Positions 36,732 through 48,811 of a DNA stretch of 64,000 nt are shown piece after piece. Origin of the DNA: Monilinia fructicola (lineage: Eukaryota; Ascomycota; Leotiomycetes; Helotiales; Sclerotiniaceae); assembly GCA_008692225.1 (NCBI GenBank), contig VICG01000004.1:1860501-1924500 (forward strand). Direction: 5' to 3'. Under the pieces are notes generated by a model. The model saw only the letters and a program-made list of their open reading frames with translations. It was not told where the DNA came from and searched no databases. Position 1 is the stretch's first letter, and the number at the start of each line of letters is the position of its first letter. Both the position numbers and the translations under genes were made by a program.

Positions 36732-37939
36732 CTAAAAAACAAACCCCTGCTCTCTTGAATAGTCCACAAGCTTTTGCGCCAAAGGCTTATGTTTACGTTC
36801 ATATGCAATAGAAGCCTCCTTGAGCACTTCAGCAATCCTGGCATTGCTCGCATCTGGGTCGAGAGCACGAATCCGAGGATTCAATTCCTCATGTAGGAAG
36901 GTAGTAACCCCTATAAACCCCGTTGCCATTGAGCCTCCGATATGAGGCAGCATTCCATTAGCGGCATCCCCGAAACTTGTCATGCAGAGGTCTTGGTTGA
37001 AAAAGTTCCCAGAGTACGCATATAGGTCAGTTCAAGACATATGCAACCGCCGGGTTGCTCATTTACCAGCTGTTAAACCATCAGCATCCTGAGTAAGAAA
37101 CCATGACAATATCATCGCCGCTTACCGTTAAAAATTTCTGAACTTTAGAATTTGCCCCAGGGAAATAAGTAAGTAACTCCTCTGTAGTCGTTACGTAGTC
37201 TCTTCCACGTCTCTTTTGTACTTCTTCCATTGAGAACGGCCGCAACGTTAACGTACTTGCCACCATCAATTGGGAAGGTCAACACGTGCCAGCCCTTAAC
37301 TCCAAGGAACATAGATGTCTCGGTTGTAAATCGTTTTCCAATCGCCAACTCAATCTTACTACTTTCAACTTTTCCTCTGAATGTCACATGGCCCGAGTAC
37401 TCTGCTGGTATGTAATCCTTGCCCTGAACAAACTTCCTGCACAAAGAATTCATGCCATCACACGCCCACAAAGCATTTGCGTGATCTTCACCACCATCAT
37501 CAAATATCAATTTTAATTCACCATTGTTTTTTTCCGCCGATTTCAGTTTTCTTCCATACTGAATTGGCACATCTCTTGGACCATGGGCGTCAAGCAACAC
37601 CATTAACTCATCCCGCCCAATCCTCCCAAACACCTTTCCAGATGGAACTTCAATGGTGTGCAGATGATTGTCTTCCTCCCCTCCATGGTAAAATTCCATC
37701 CACACAGGATCGGGCAAACATTGATCATGCAACTCCTTGCCAATTGCTGGGTTGAGTCGCTTTGTTGTTGCAAGTGTTTGGGGGCCAATACCATAGCCAT
37801 AGGCAGGGCGAAGGGGTAGTGTTTCGGCTTCGAATTGTGTATACTCAATCCTTGGATGAGCAGCTACGGAACTCAACATGAGTTTTCCAATAGGCCCAGA
37901 TCCTATGACAGCGATGCGAAATTTGGACACCTCCGACAT
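36732..37939 (-). pseudogene. FAD-dependent monooxygenase, frameshifted
   Basis: The first 265 codons (37145-37939) read through the FAD-binding N terminus of the salicylate-hydroxylase/PHBH class: FRIAVIGSGPIGKLML (Rossmann GxGxxG), GRIGRDELMVLL (Arg-Asp motif) and ALWACDGMNSLCRKF (DG motif). Near 37215-37235 the homologous text moves to another frame (KRRGRDYVTTTEELLTYFPG), so one base seems gained or two lost. A 37-nt candidate intron follows at 37089-37125. Next is DADGLTAG, with TGA codons at 37059-37061 and 37032-37034 unless an intron 36992-37066 is spliced out. The rest carries the second FAD motif FGDAANGMLPHIGG and a helical tail ending at 36732. Intact relatives hydroxylate aromatic substrates with NAD(P)H. 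Pseudogene versus sequence error is undecided. Confidence 0.75.
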
Positions 37940-39059
37940 TTTGAAGACAGGAAGGTGATTGATTAGTTCGTAGATTGAGAATCTTCAAGAATAATTGGGA
38001 TGAAATACGATATTAGAGAGTAAGAACAGGATACAAATTAGACGCCCCAATTGAATGACAAAACGTACGTTATCACGACACAGGGTATTCAAATTCTTAC
38101 ACGCTATTATCGTCTTGAAAAGACTGTTCGTGTTGACCAATTCGCTTTAAGAATTATGCTTGTAGGGCTAATAAAGTTGATGTCCCCTCCCCATTTACTC
38201 TTGCATATTGAGGCCCACAGATAACACTGGTTCGACGCAACAAGCTAATTTCGCTTGGGCATCACAGCAGATAAAGTACGGGGTGCGCATCGTGCGATAC
38301 TATCACCGATACAGTATTTTGAAAGTTCCCGCTATTTTGGCACAACTGATCCGATGCTACCCATAATAATTATTCTCCACTACTGAAGAGAGGAGTTCGA
38401 GATCTTCTTCCTATGCCATAGACTTCACGACTCAGTCTGTAAAAACGCATTGCGATAGATGACATTCGGACAACGGGGGCGTGTCCTGCAAAGTGAAAAA
38501 CAATATTGAGCTACAATATCTTTTAGCTGCCTCCAAACATCGAAATATGTAAAATGAGATTGCAGATGCATGGTTGGCAAACAGAGAATGCAAATCCGGC
38601 AGACTTTGCCGTAAGGTGGTCCGATTGCATATAGATTGCCTGGGCTCCCAGTATAGGTACCCAGTATATACGTGATAGTACTCACTATAGATATCTCTCC
38701 TATCACATTTATTGTCTTCCCCAGCCACCATCCGGTGAATTCTCAAATATATTGTCAGACTACCATTGACATCATCAAATTCATCCAGCAGATTGCGATA
38801 TTGTATAGACCTGTAGACTCAGTGTAGAGTAGTCCCAATATCACTCTTACGGGAAAGTGGTTGAATCACTTGCGAGAGAATATTCGTATTCCCCCATGGC
38901 TTCAAGAGTAGCTCCTTTGTTGATTTGAAGGGTCGGATCGGCAGTTACATGTTATTTATAAAAATGAAATTCTACACAGTACGCGTATTAGGGTTAATAA
39001 TAATTTATGCGTCCTAAGAGCGTCGCGGCCGCCGTATTGGTCAATTTTGTTCTACTCTG
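37940..39059. other. intergenic
   Basis: Promoter side of the monooxygenase gene, then AT-rich sequence up to the first inverted-repeat element. No gene supported. Confidence 0.4.
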
Positions 39060-39499
39060 TACGGAGGTTGTTGGGGTAAGTATTTGTAAAACATTTTTTT
39101 GATCCACATCGCTGTTTTTAACGAATTTTGCTGCTGCTTTAAGGATTTTGAATACATATTCAGCTTTCCCCCTTCAAATTTTGAGATTATAACTATTTTC
39201 AACTAATTTTCGATATTTTCGAAATTCTATAGATTTAGATATATAATAAAAGTTTAAATTAGCTTAGATTCATTATATATAGAATTTCTAATAAAAATAA
39301 TAATAATTCGAATTATATTCGAATATAATTCGAATAGATTTCAAGTAAAATAAAAATTTACAATACTTTCACGCATTTTGTTCTTCCATACAAATTTTCA
39401 ACCAGCGTGATGTTGTGATTGGTTAATACCCCTGTATGTGGATCAAAGACTCAGTCATTTTTGGTGTGTTTTACAATACTTACCCCAAGCACCTCTGTA
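39060..39499. mobile_element. MITE-like element 1, TA-flanked, 436 bp
   Basis: Terminal inverted repeats face each other at 39062-39093 (CGGAGGTTGTTGGGGTAAGT...) and 39467-39497 (reverse: CAGAGGTGCTTGGGGTAAGT...). They match at 28 of 31 aligned bases with one gap, and a further shared TTTGATCCACAT block lies just inside each. Each end abuts TA (39060-39061 and 39498-39499), the target duplication of Tc1/mariner and Fot1/pogo transposons. The interior is very AT-rich and has no transposase frame, so it is a non-autonomous or decayed element. Confidence 0.75.
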
Positions 39500-42484
39500 C
39501 AAACACCAGCTGGACATCACAGTTTAACTACAAACACAGCAAACACGGCTTGCATGATATACACAGCAAACACGGCGTTTATATCACTGCTTGATATATA
39601 ATCACCAAGTCAACAGCCATGGGCCAACAAGCTTTACATAGAAATCTCTCTTTCCTGTCCCTCCGCCTCTGTACATCAATTTTAATTGGCCATCATCAAC
39701 CAGGATCACACTCTACCAATTCAAATAAGACTGAGTTCGTGTCTAACAGTGTTTCTTCCAGCCTGTTAAAAAATAACCTCCCCACAGCAGGTGGAAGGGG
39801 GAAAGGAAAAATCATTATTCTTCCTTGAAACTTCCTTGAACTCCTTCATCGTTTGGTGGTGACTAAAGTCCTTGAGATCGCGGAGGCGCCTGAAGTCTTT
39901 CGCGTTACTGATGTGATCAGAACACTCAATAATGCATCGAAATAATCATTATCGGACGAACAAGCCGTTCCTGAGCATGAATGTGCATACAAATGTACCT
40001 GTGATCAAGGGAAAAAGATCTATTGATCGTCCTGGAACGTTTGAAACCTATAGCGCTTTAAGAAATGATATTGTTCGATCAATCGTATCAAAATTCCATC
40101 AAGGAATAGAAGACTACAGTACGGATTCCTGAGGGTCGCGGAAAGCTCTCTCAAGTAGATGTGGGATGAAATGATATGTTCATACTGCAAGGCTTTTTAG
40201 CAAGAAGTTTTGCAATAATCTGGTTTTGTGGTTCCTTCGTCATGTTTATCCATTGAGGCGCGTCCTGTACAATTCGTGAAGGCTTTGAACACCCTTGTGA
40301 AGATCATGGTCTATTGTAAAGTGTTAGGGTTGAACATAAACCAGCAACACTGCAATAATATTCTGTGGATAAAAGGTCTGGTGGAGATGGTTCAAGGGAG
40401 ATCCGAAGTTTTCTTATGGAATTATGGATTATCAAAATAATTGAACCACTCAGGTGAATTTAGTTCATTTAAATCTCTCAAACAACTTGAACCTCTCAAA
40501 TCTAATTTCCCAAAAAAGATTTATCCAAAAGACTCCGAACGGAAAGTCATCAAGAGTCAGGGCAGAAAGCAAAAATAGAATTGTGTGGTTTAAAATAGCA
40601 GTTTTGACTCTCATACCATGTGCCGCTTTCTCCAAGCTTCGGGACATCGCCGAGGCCATGAATAGTAAGCAACAGATTTGCCCCCACTGCCGACATACTA
40701 TATTATTCTCGGGTCTCAAATTAGGATACCCAAAGTTGCGTTTTGGGGGGCATGAGTCTAGTATCTCCAAATCATACAGATATAGGCACTGCTTTTAGTA
40801 TGGCATGCTGCGCGGCTACCAGGCAGTCAGTTCGGCGGGGTAACTGGAGTAAAAAAACATTGATCCTCCTCTTCAGCTCATGGTATCCTCATGATAAAAC
40901 CCTCAGGTAGAATTCAACCAAGGTTTTCCCGGGTCAATAGGGACTGACTCTTCATGGTCGGGAATTGTACACTCCAACTAAAAGCTGCACATCCCTACAT
41001 TCTATTCGCTCAAGACCAAGGCTACGGGAAATTGAAGAACATTCAGAATTCAGCAGTTCAGTGCCTTGATATGGTCATTTTACTAAAAAATATGTTTTTA
41101 TATAATGCCGCCTAAAAGGGCTATTCGGTTCTATCATTGCCTCCTTTAATTTGAGATTGCCTAAAGCGGTTTTCCGATATCTACACCACGTTCATTCCGA
41201 ACACCCCATTGGATTGCGCAACCAACACAACTGCATCTGGATTGCCCCTTAGCGGCTTTTTTACTTCCTTATCCATCAGAGCTCATTATGTTTTCACCAC
41301 TCTATATATCAACAAGCAGCCGGTGAACCTTAATACCGAACCATCTATTTTACTCGACTTATCATTTCCCACCCCCTCAAAATTTCCGAGAGCTATACCC
41401 GACCATAGTACCGATATTATTGGTTCTTCATTTACCATATATGGTATCACTGCCACGTGATATTCTACTCAACAGCCCAGTATCCAGTTTATCTACTCAC
41501 GAAAACAATACCCTCTTCACATTCATTCCTTCCATTCATCCTCGGCACCCACACAGAAGCCCTCGAACATGGCTCCCGAAATGCGACAGCTTATCACTTT
41601 TCTACCAATGACTTTGCTTGCTACCGGAGGCTTTGACATACTTCTCGAAAGATCAGATTTCCTCGTTCTCGATCCCAAGGAAGATTGATCTCAGATAAAT
41701 CATGAGGTACATTGTCTTCTGATGGATGTACTGGTCTCCCCGAACTATTCTGCGATATCAGAAATCATGGCCCGAAGTGAAAGGTATTCGAGGAGCAATG
41801 AGTCCATGGACCCGAGGCGAAAGTGGCGAGTTCGATCGAATGAAGACGTTTATCGTACCCGAACAAAACATGATCATTTGTGATACCGCTACTGAGATGA
41901 GGCATTCAAGAGCGCAATCATGGCTTGTTTCCGGCTCTTCACCCAGTCTGATTGCTTCGGAGTATCGGTGATTAAGGTGGAGGTCTGATGTTGAAGTCAA
42001 GAGTTGAAGGGGGACAGTGGGTGAATGTGGATGGCGAATGGAAAAAAGTGAATTGGAATAGGAAATAAGTCTGGCAGATCTCAATGGAGATGGTGAATAT
42101 TCGAGTTTGAACAGACTACCGAATACACAAAGCGTAAAGAAAGGTGGCAAAGAAGAAGACTTAAAACCTAGTGAAAGGGACTAAAGACATTTGAAATCTG
42201 ATATCATTTGATCTAGTAAGTATAAAGTCGATAGACCACTTCAAGTTTGTCTAATTATATTTGTAGTCCAACCAATGTAAGTGAATTCTCAACTCCATCG
42301 CTCACTCCTCGATTCGCCATTCCTATCAGTGTGTTTGATTCCATCCACCCAATCCTTAAATCCAAAGGCAGACCAACTACCGAATACAAAAAAAGATATA
42401 CCGGACCTTGCGAATACGCTGGTTATGACAAAAATATACTTACTCGTGTACTTGCGGGTCATTTCCCTCTCAAAAGTGTAGCTC
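39500..42484. other. gene-free stretch
   Basis: About 3 kb to the right of the first inverted-repeat element. Open frames reach 130 codons (for example 41758-42150, minus) but overlap others and carry no domain. A near-duplicate ACACAGCAAACACGG occurs at 39533-39547 and 39560-39574. Confidence 0.4.
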
Positions 42485-45400
42485 TCAGTGAGACCCGTTT
42501 ACTTTTCCGCCAGTACCACTCGCTCTCTTCGGGTTTCTTCCATTGGTCAACTCACTCAGAGCACCATCATTTCCATCCTCTTCATTGCCTCCTAATAATT
42601 TATCCATAAAACTGATGTAATCATATTGCGGCATACCTCTATCTTCCTGTAGATCAGGTCCTTTATGTAATGGTATAAATTGAGTCAATTTCTCGATGAC
42701 CTCATCCGGTACCAAACTATGTCTCAAATCCATTTCTGTAACATATGGTTTGCCGTCCGCAACTTCACGGAATGACTGGAAAACTTGTTCTGCTGTATTT
42801 TGATCTTCTGTGACATCCACCATAAAACGGATGAACTCTTCAAACGTTACGTAGTCTTTCCCTTTTGATGTATCGAGGAAGTAATCGTGCATCTCATCTT
42901 CGGAGAAAACGAGACCAAGGGACGCCAAGGCTGCACTGAATTCCAGTTCTTGCAAACTATTGGTAGCATCCCGATCAAAATGACGGAAGACACTTTCGAA
43001 TTCTTCAAGTTGTATTGGCGTCAGATTCGTCATGTTTCGAGCTACTACTTGGTTGTCCAAAAATGCCAATTTCTTCGCGACAGAACTTTTGACGAGACTC
43101 ATTTCATAACAGAGCTCATCGTACGTATAAGTGGTAAAGTCATTCTCCTCGATGTTTGCTTCCTCACACTTTTTGTCTATAGCCTCGATTTGATCCAAAA
43201 ACTGGTTGAGAGGCGGAAGGTTATCGTGCAGTCGACGAACATGAACCAATTGATCCTCCACATCACCCTCCAATCCTGATATTGCCAACTGCATTGTATT
43301 CAAAGTAGTTGCGAAGTCGTTGGCTTTGTCGGCAAAGGATCTTCGTAAAGCATTTTTGATACTAAGAACCATTAGCATAGATCAATCTGCCACACAAGTA
43401 AGACTTACTCCCTGATTGTCTCGTTTATCAATTGACCCCTTGCCATTTCACCCTTCATCAATGTCGCCCATTCTTCATCGAGAACACTCAGTCTTAACTC
43501 CGGTGGAGGGTCGTAAGCTCGAAGTCTGTATGTGCTGAGCTTCGTCTTTATATTCCCCAATAGCGCGGCAAGGTCACTTTTCTCCGCAACCCATTCTCTT
43601 TTCTGACCTCTTTTGTACGAACTAAAGTTTGTTGCTTGCCTCTTTGCATCCACATACGTGCCTTCAAAGGTCGCATCCTGCCAGGTGACAACTTGCTCCT
43701 TGATACTCTTCAGTAACGCTCTCATCCTCTTCTCGTAGGCACTCTGCATTTCCCAGGCTCCTTGCATGTTGTTAACAAACTTCTCCACTCTTCGGCCAGC
43801 ATTTTCAACCTTCTCCATCTGCGAAAATGCATGAAACCAGTAAGCTATGTAGGTCATCAAACTCCTCTCATCCGGCTTAGCCACGTCGCAAACATCCTCA
43901 ACATCCAAAAGAGCTGGGATACCAATTTCCTTCGTTGCAATATCAAAGGCCAATTGCATATTGCCCCTATGATCATCCTTGTCCAAAGTGTCATAATCGA
44001 TTAGATCTGGTCGGTGAATATCGAGCAGTGCGCAGAATGCCAAACCGTCATTCCAGCTATCTGTGAAGTTTCGAACATCTACCTCTTCGTAGCAAGCAGT
44101 CTTTCTTTGACACCATAGCAAAAGACCCTCCTTGGCGGTCATACCCTCCAAGTTGATGTCGGAAATAGTAAATCGAAGAATCAGAGTCCAGATCAAACCA
44201 AGGATGATTTTGCGGTTTCCGTCTACAACATCTTCAGCTCCGATATTCGTCATTTGAATACCTCTGGACTTGATAAAGTCCAGCGACAAATTTGCATTTT
44301 CGAATCGCTGTACTCGCAGTTTAGGCTTCGCTGCATATCGTCCGAGTGATTCGTTCGAAAGGCATTCGAGAAGATGAATGAGAATGACCTATTATCTTAG
44401 CATTCAATGGGAGAAGAATATGACAGGAACCTTACTCCATCGCTCAAATCTTTGACCAAGTCCACCACCTCCAGTTTCCTGTGTGCTATCTTCGTGTTCA
44501 ACCTAATTTCCAGTAAGTACTCGTTCATGTCTCATCAAATCGATAGACCCAACTTACCATTTTGTGAACGTTTTCTGTTGCACCGTAATCCACTGTTGCT
44601 GTTCAGCAAAAGCCATTTTTCCAAGCTGATGCTCATGCAGCGGTTCCACTGCTTTCAACGCTTCCCCTGAGCCAGAAATTGACCCCTTTGATTTATGCCT
44701 ATGTTGATATCTCTTTCTCCTTCTTCCCAACCCAAGGTCCGCTTCGCTCTTCTCAGGCTTCTCCGCAGATCTCTGTAATCGCGCTGTCTCGGAGAATTGC
44801 CTCGACCGTAGTATCTCACGTTCTCTTTGGCTTGCAGATCTTTCGCGCCTTACGACCCTTGGTGGTGTTGCGGGTGGGGTATTCGGAGCGTTTATCTCAA
44901 AATCTGTTGTGGAAGAAGAAAATCTTTTCTCTTGATTCCTTTTTGTGTTACTGTGATTCTCAATTGGACTTGGGGAAATTGCACCGGAGTGACGTGGTGA
45001 TGTGGATGTGCTGGTCTCCTCATTTTTGTTTACTTCTGAAATAGGATTGGCGGCAGTTGCCGGCGGTGACCCCACTAAGCAACGATCGTTGCCAGGGGTA
45101 AGAATATTTGCCGAGGTGAGAAGCGTTTGTTTACCATCTCTTTCTTCAACAACATCATCATCACCGATTTCTGATATTGGTGGTGACGGAATTTCAATCT
45201 CTTCAGGTGATCTTGAGTTAAATGTTGTTGTTGTTGGTGGTGGTGTTGTTGGTGGTGGTGGTGGTGGTGGTGTTGTCGGTGTTGTCGGTGTTGTCGGTGT
45301 CGAAGCCGACGCTGAGGACGATGCTTCTTCAACTTGCTCCTGGATATCTTCTGCTTCCACTGCGATGCTAACATCTTCTTCTTTCATATCATCTGTTTCG

Positions 45401-45762
45401 ACCTTGGCATCTAGATCCTTTATTACCAAGATATCTTCCACTCTCATCTCTTCGGCTTCCTTTTTGGAATCCTCCTCCACTTCCACTTCCACTTCCAAAC
45501 TCGTATTCTGTTCCTCTTTCACATCTTCCTCTTTCATCTCTGCATCTAAATCTTTCACCACAAAAACATCTTCCTCTTTAACATCTTCCACTTTCAATTT
45601 GTCCCCTTCAACTCTCGTCGCATCTAGATCTTTTACCACAATGATATCCTCTATCCTAACCTCCCCAGCATCCGTCTCCTTCTCATCTTTATTGGAGAGA
45701 TCCACCTTTGGCGCTTCCACCTTTGGTTCTATCCTCAAGGATTTCTTCAGAGCAGAAAACAT
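42485..45762 (-). CDS. alpha-actinin with long acidic N-terminal extension (1042 aa)
   Basis: Model: complement(join(42485..43361, 43409..44388, 44436..44502, 44558..45762)), introns 47, 47 and 55 nt. The actin-binding module starts at MAFAEQQQWITVQQKTFTKW (residue about 382), the usual N terminus of the family. CH1 continues over two splices (LNTKIAHRKLEVVDLVKDL, VILIHLLECLSN, ENANLSLDFIKSRGI) and CH2 follows (KEGLLLWCQRKTACY, DSWNDGLAFCALLDIHRPDL). Two spectrin-like helical repeats and a C-terminal EF-hand region end the protein; loop FDRDATNSLQELEF keeps Ca-binding positions. It bundles actin filaments at the contractile ring and tips. Fungal relatives I know are about 640 aa, so roughly 380 residues are extra. 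These are acidic, with three D(I/V)xVxKDLDA repeats, a Pro/Thr tract and a basic, Arg/Ser-rich end. An alternative is that translation starts at the internal Met. Confidence 0.9.
45220..45300 (-). repeat. triplet-rich repeat coding a Pro/Thr tract
   Basis: GTT/GGT-rich (plus strand) triplet runs, including about six GGT in a row and three copies of GGTGTTGTC; in the gene they encode TPTTPTTPPPPPPPTT-like sequence. Such runs vary in length between strains. Confidence 0.8.
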
Positions 45763-46784
45763 ATCGAAAAATGAATTTGAATACCAGAGTCACCAGAGGT
45801 TCTATATTGGAACAGCCTGATTAGTACCTTTAAGTAAAGGTTCACAACTACAATGACATCTGTTTTTAAACTTGTCATGGTTAGGTTCAATTTTGCATGA
45901 TGAAACACCAATCATTCGTGTTTCTAGTTTAGAGTCTACCATCTCTCCGTCAAAGCCATCTCTCCGTCAAAGCGGAATATCACTGGCTGAAGAAAATTTA
46001 GGCTCCTTACCAGTGTGTCATGTTACCCATGCCATACTCTGTACAATATCTTATTTTGTAATTCAAATGATCAATCTCGAACTTCTTGAATATATAAACT
46101 GGGTTCTCTGAAGAATTGAGGGCATTATCAGTAGTTGATCATATCTCTCTTTCACTCAAAAGTCATGATTCATATCTCCTTCCCATTTTTCGATTCACGA
46201 GTAAATTTACGGACTTGAGAGGACCCTTGGAATATTGAGGTGTAAAACCGGTTGCATGAATTAAGAGTCTATCGGAAACATTTACTTCACTGCCATCCCA
46301 ACGCTACGACATTTCGGATAATTCATGACCAAAATCCCCTCCAGAACCATGACAGAAATGTCCAAAATTGCGAGAATTTATGCTACTCCGCCATTTTATT
46401 GCGTCTGCACTCGATTTTCGAAATATATCGCATACCATAAAATATACTTTATTCGAAATTACAGACTGTATCAAGTTGGGGCATCAAAGCCGAAAGGCTC
46501 ATTTGTTTGTCAAATGTGAACTGGCATGTTGAAGCGTGTCAAGCAATCCACCTGAAGCCTAAGAAGCCATTTAATTGTTGAATGTGACTTGAAAAAATTG
46601 ACGGGCAATATTAGGCAAATAAACCCAGAGATCATTTCCTTGTTGATTGTTGACCCTCGATTTAAAGATTGAAGAATGATATGAGCTCTCCATACTAGGT
46701 AGATTTCGATCCATGTCCGATTTATCTTCTATATCGAGTTGCTTATCCTCATTAGTGTGTCGCAACTTGTACAGGTGCCCCAAA
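45763..46784. other. intergenic
   Basis: Promoter side of alpha-actinin and 3' side of the deacetylase gene, both on the minus strand. No feature supported. Confidence 0.4.
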
Positions 46785-48811
46785 TTAATATCCAAAAGCG
46801 CTATTCGAACAGCCAGACTTAGAACATTTCAGACAATAAAGTGTCAGATTCTCGCAAATTTTGGTAAAGCTACTGCAAGTCTTGATGTTTTTCCAACCAG
46901 CAGTCGTAGCACATTTCAAGGTGTCTGAATAACAGGTAGCTGCTGATTTTTGGCATGTCAACATGTTGTTGAATGCTAAGATCTTGCCACACCAATTTCC
47001 AGCTTGCACAGCGCATTTTGCTGCTGGAGTCGGAAGACTGGCGGATGTTGGAACAACAGCTGAGGATTGCTTAACTGTGGATGAAACCGTTGTGGAGCTT
47101 GTGGAAACTTTGACAGAATTTGTGGGTGACTGCACGGAATTGGGTGCAGTGCTCGTGGATTTCGAAGTAGACCCTGAACTTTTTGTCGTTCCTGTTGCAG
47201 AGGAAACAGTAGTGCCTTTGGTACTCGTCATTGTGATGGATGCTGAAGATTTTGAGGTACTGCTGGTCTTTATACTCGCAGCCCCAGAAGTGCTCTGCGA
47301 TGAAACTGCAGTGGAAGATCGCGTTATAGAACCGGAGGCAGTGTTGAAAGAACGATACCAATTGGTTCTGTCAGTGTCACCTAGACAATCTCCGACTGTT
47401 ACACCCTTCCATCCTTTAGCCTTGATTTGATCAAAGTAGTAGCTGGAGAGATTGCCGACGGATTGTTCTACGATATCGTGCTGAATTGACAAGTAGTCTA
47501 CCACGGTTGTTGAAGCAAGGGCCTTTTGCACAATATTCTTGGAGTTTTGGATTTGCGACGGTAAAGGGTTTAAATAATCTTGGGTGTCCAAATCGAAATA
47601 TACTCTGTGATATCCCAACGTTTGCATATCTGCCCAGCATCCCGACGCTTCAGTGCAATCAGAATAGGGTGGTCTCATATAAGTTGGCCACTTTCCGATG
47701 ATGTTGTTAAACGCCATTTCGTTCTTGACCATTTGCTGCATTCGAAGGTCATGGGAAATGTTTGAAAGAGAGTAATGACTCCAAGTATGGGATGCAACTT
47801 GGTGTCCCTCGGCAATCATACGTTGAATCAAAGATGGATATGGTGCAGTAGTGTCGATCTCTCCTTTTCCATTATTGTTGCCGGTCATAAAAAAAGTTGC
47901 TTGAAAGCCATACGATTTCAAGATATCGAGGAGATCTGAGGTGTAGTTATATGGTCCATCATCGTAAGTAAGAGCCACCACCCCGGTTTGCACACAATCA
48001 TATATATCATCCGTATAAGTGATTGGTCCAATTAATGGCCTTGCAGCATTAAGAGTTGATGGTCCGGCCGGCGTTGCATCCGAGTCGCATCTTCCGTATC
48101 CAAGTAAGCAGCTTCCTGGATCAGCACAATATTCTTGCGTGTTTCCGCAATATCCAGAAACTTTGGGTAAGTTAGTAAGAATGTTAGCATCATACGGACA
48201 TACATATTTACTGACCACTGCAGCATTGATTTCCCCCGCAAGTTGCACCACCAAAGTTTGGACCACAAGTACCCCCTGTAGTCGGCTCAATAGCACTAGC
48301 AGTGCAAGTCCCAAATTTAGATTGACATCCCACATCACAATAATCGGTTGTGTTTCCACAGTATCCTGCTCCAGAACAACAAAGCCCACCAGTGCAAGAA
48401 AGTCCGCCATTACTTGTTCCGCACAAGAATGAATTGTCTGACGGTTGAACCGTTGCCCCGTTGCAAGTACCAAAGGCTGTTTGACATCCAGTCCCGCAAA
48501 AGTCTAGAGAGAGACAAATTAGTATGCACCGTTGTGTAAATTGTTATGGAAATTCGAGGCATACCAGTTGTGTTCCCACAATAGCCATAGGGCGAACAAC
48601 ATCCTCCTGCGTTTTTGGTGGCATCACAAGAATAGCTATTGTTACCTCCCGCAAATGAATTTCCACAAGTGTTGTCTGGACTTATTATGGCCCGTTTGGA
48701 AAGAAAGGCTAAAAAGCCTGGATCTTGAGAATCTACCCCTTCCAATGGAAGAGCAAGACCCACACCACTGAGCGTAAAGCCCATGGCTAGAGTTAAAAGG
48801 AAAGATCTCAT
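46785..48811 (-). CDS. secreted chitin deacetylase with three CBM18 modules and Cys-rich tail (636 aa)
   Basis: Model: complement(join(46785..48160, 48216..48503, 48565..48811)), introns 55 and 61 nt. A signal peptide (MRSFLLTLAMGFTLSGVGLA) precedes a probable KR processing site. Three hevein-like chitin-binding modules follow, each with the CCS..GYCGNT pattern (about 48-95, 110-150 and 160-210). The NodB deacetylase domain starts near 230: VVALTYDDGPYNYT (catalytic and metal Asp), ATFFMTGNN, HQVASHTWSHYSLS (metal His pair) and MRPPYSDC (motif 3). A Ser/Thr-rich linker of about 140 residues leads to a C-terminal block of ten cysteines in about 70 residues that I do not recognise. The enzyme converts chitin to chitosan in walls or on fragments, which in plant pathogens can blunt chitin recognition. 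No GPI signal is visible. No lesions. Confidence 0.92.

Noticed and set aside
38990..39000. Telomere-like TTAGGGTTA
   Set aside because: A single copy at 38990-38997, not a tandem array.
40465..40770. 101-codon minus-strand frame
   Set aside because: No recognisable domain, overlapped by a plus-strand frame of similar length; looks like chance.
45002..45820. 272-codon plus-strand Ser-rich frame
   Set aside because: Antisense shadow of the acidic alpha-actinin extension; the minus strand carries the spliced, domain-bearing frame.
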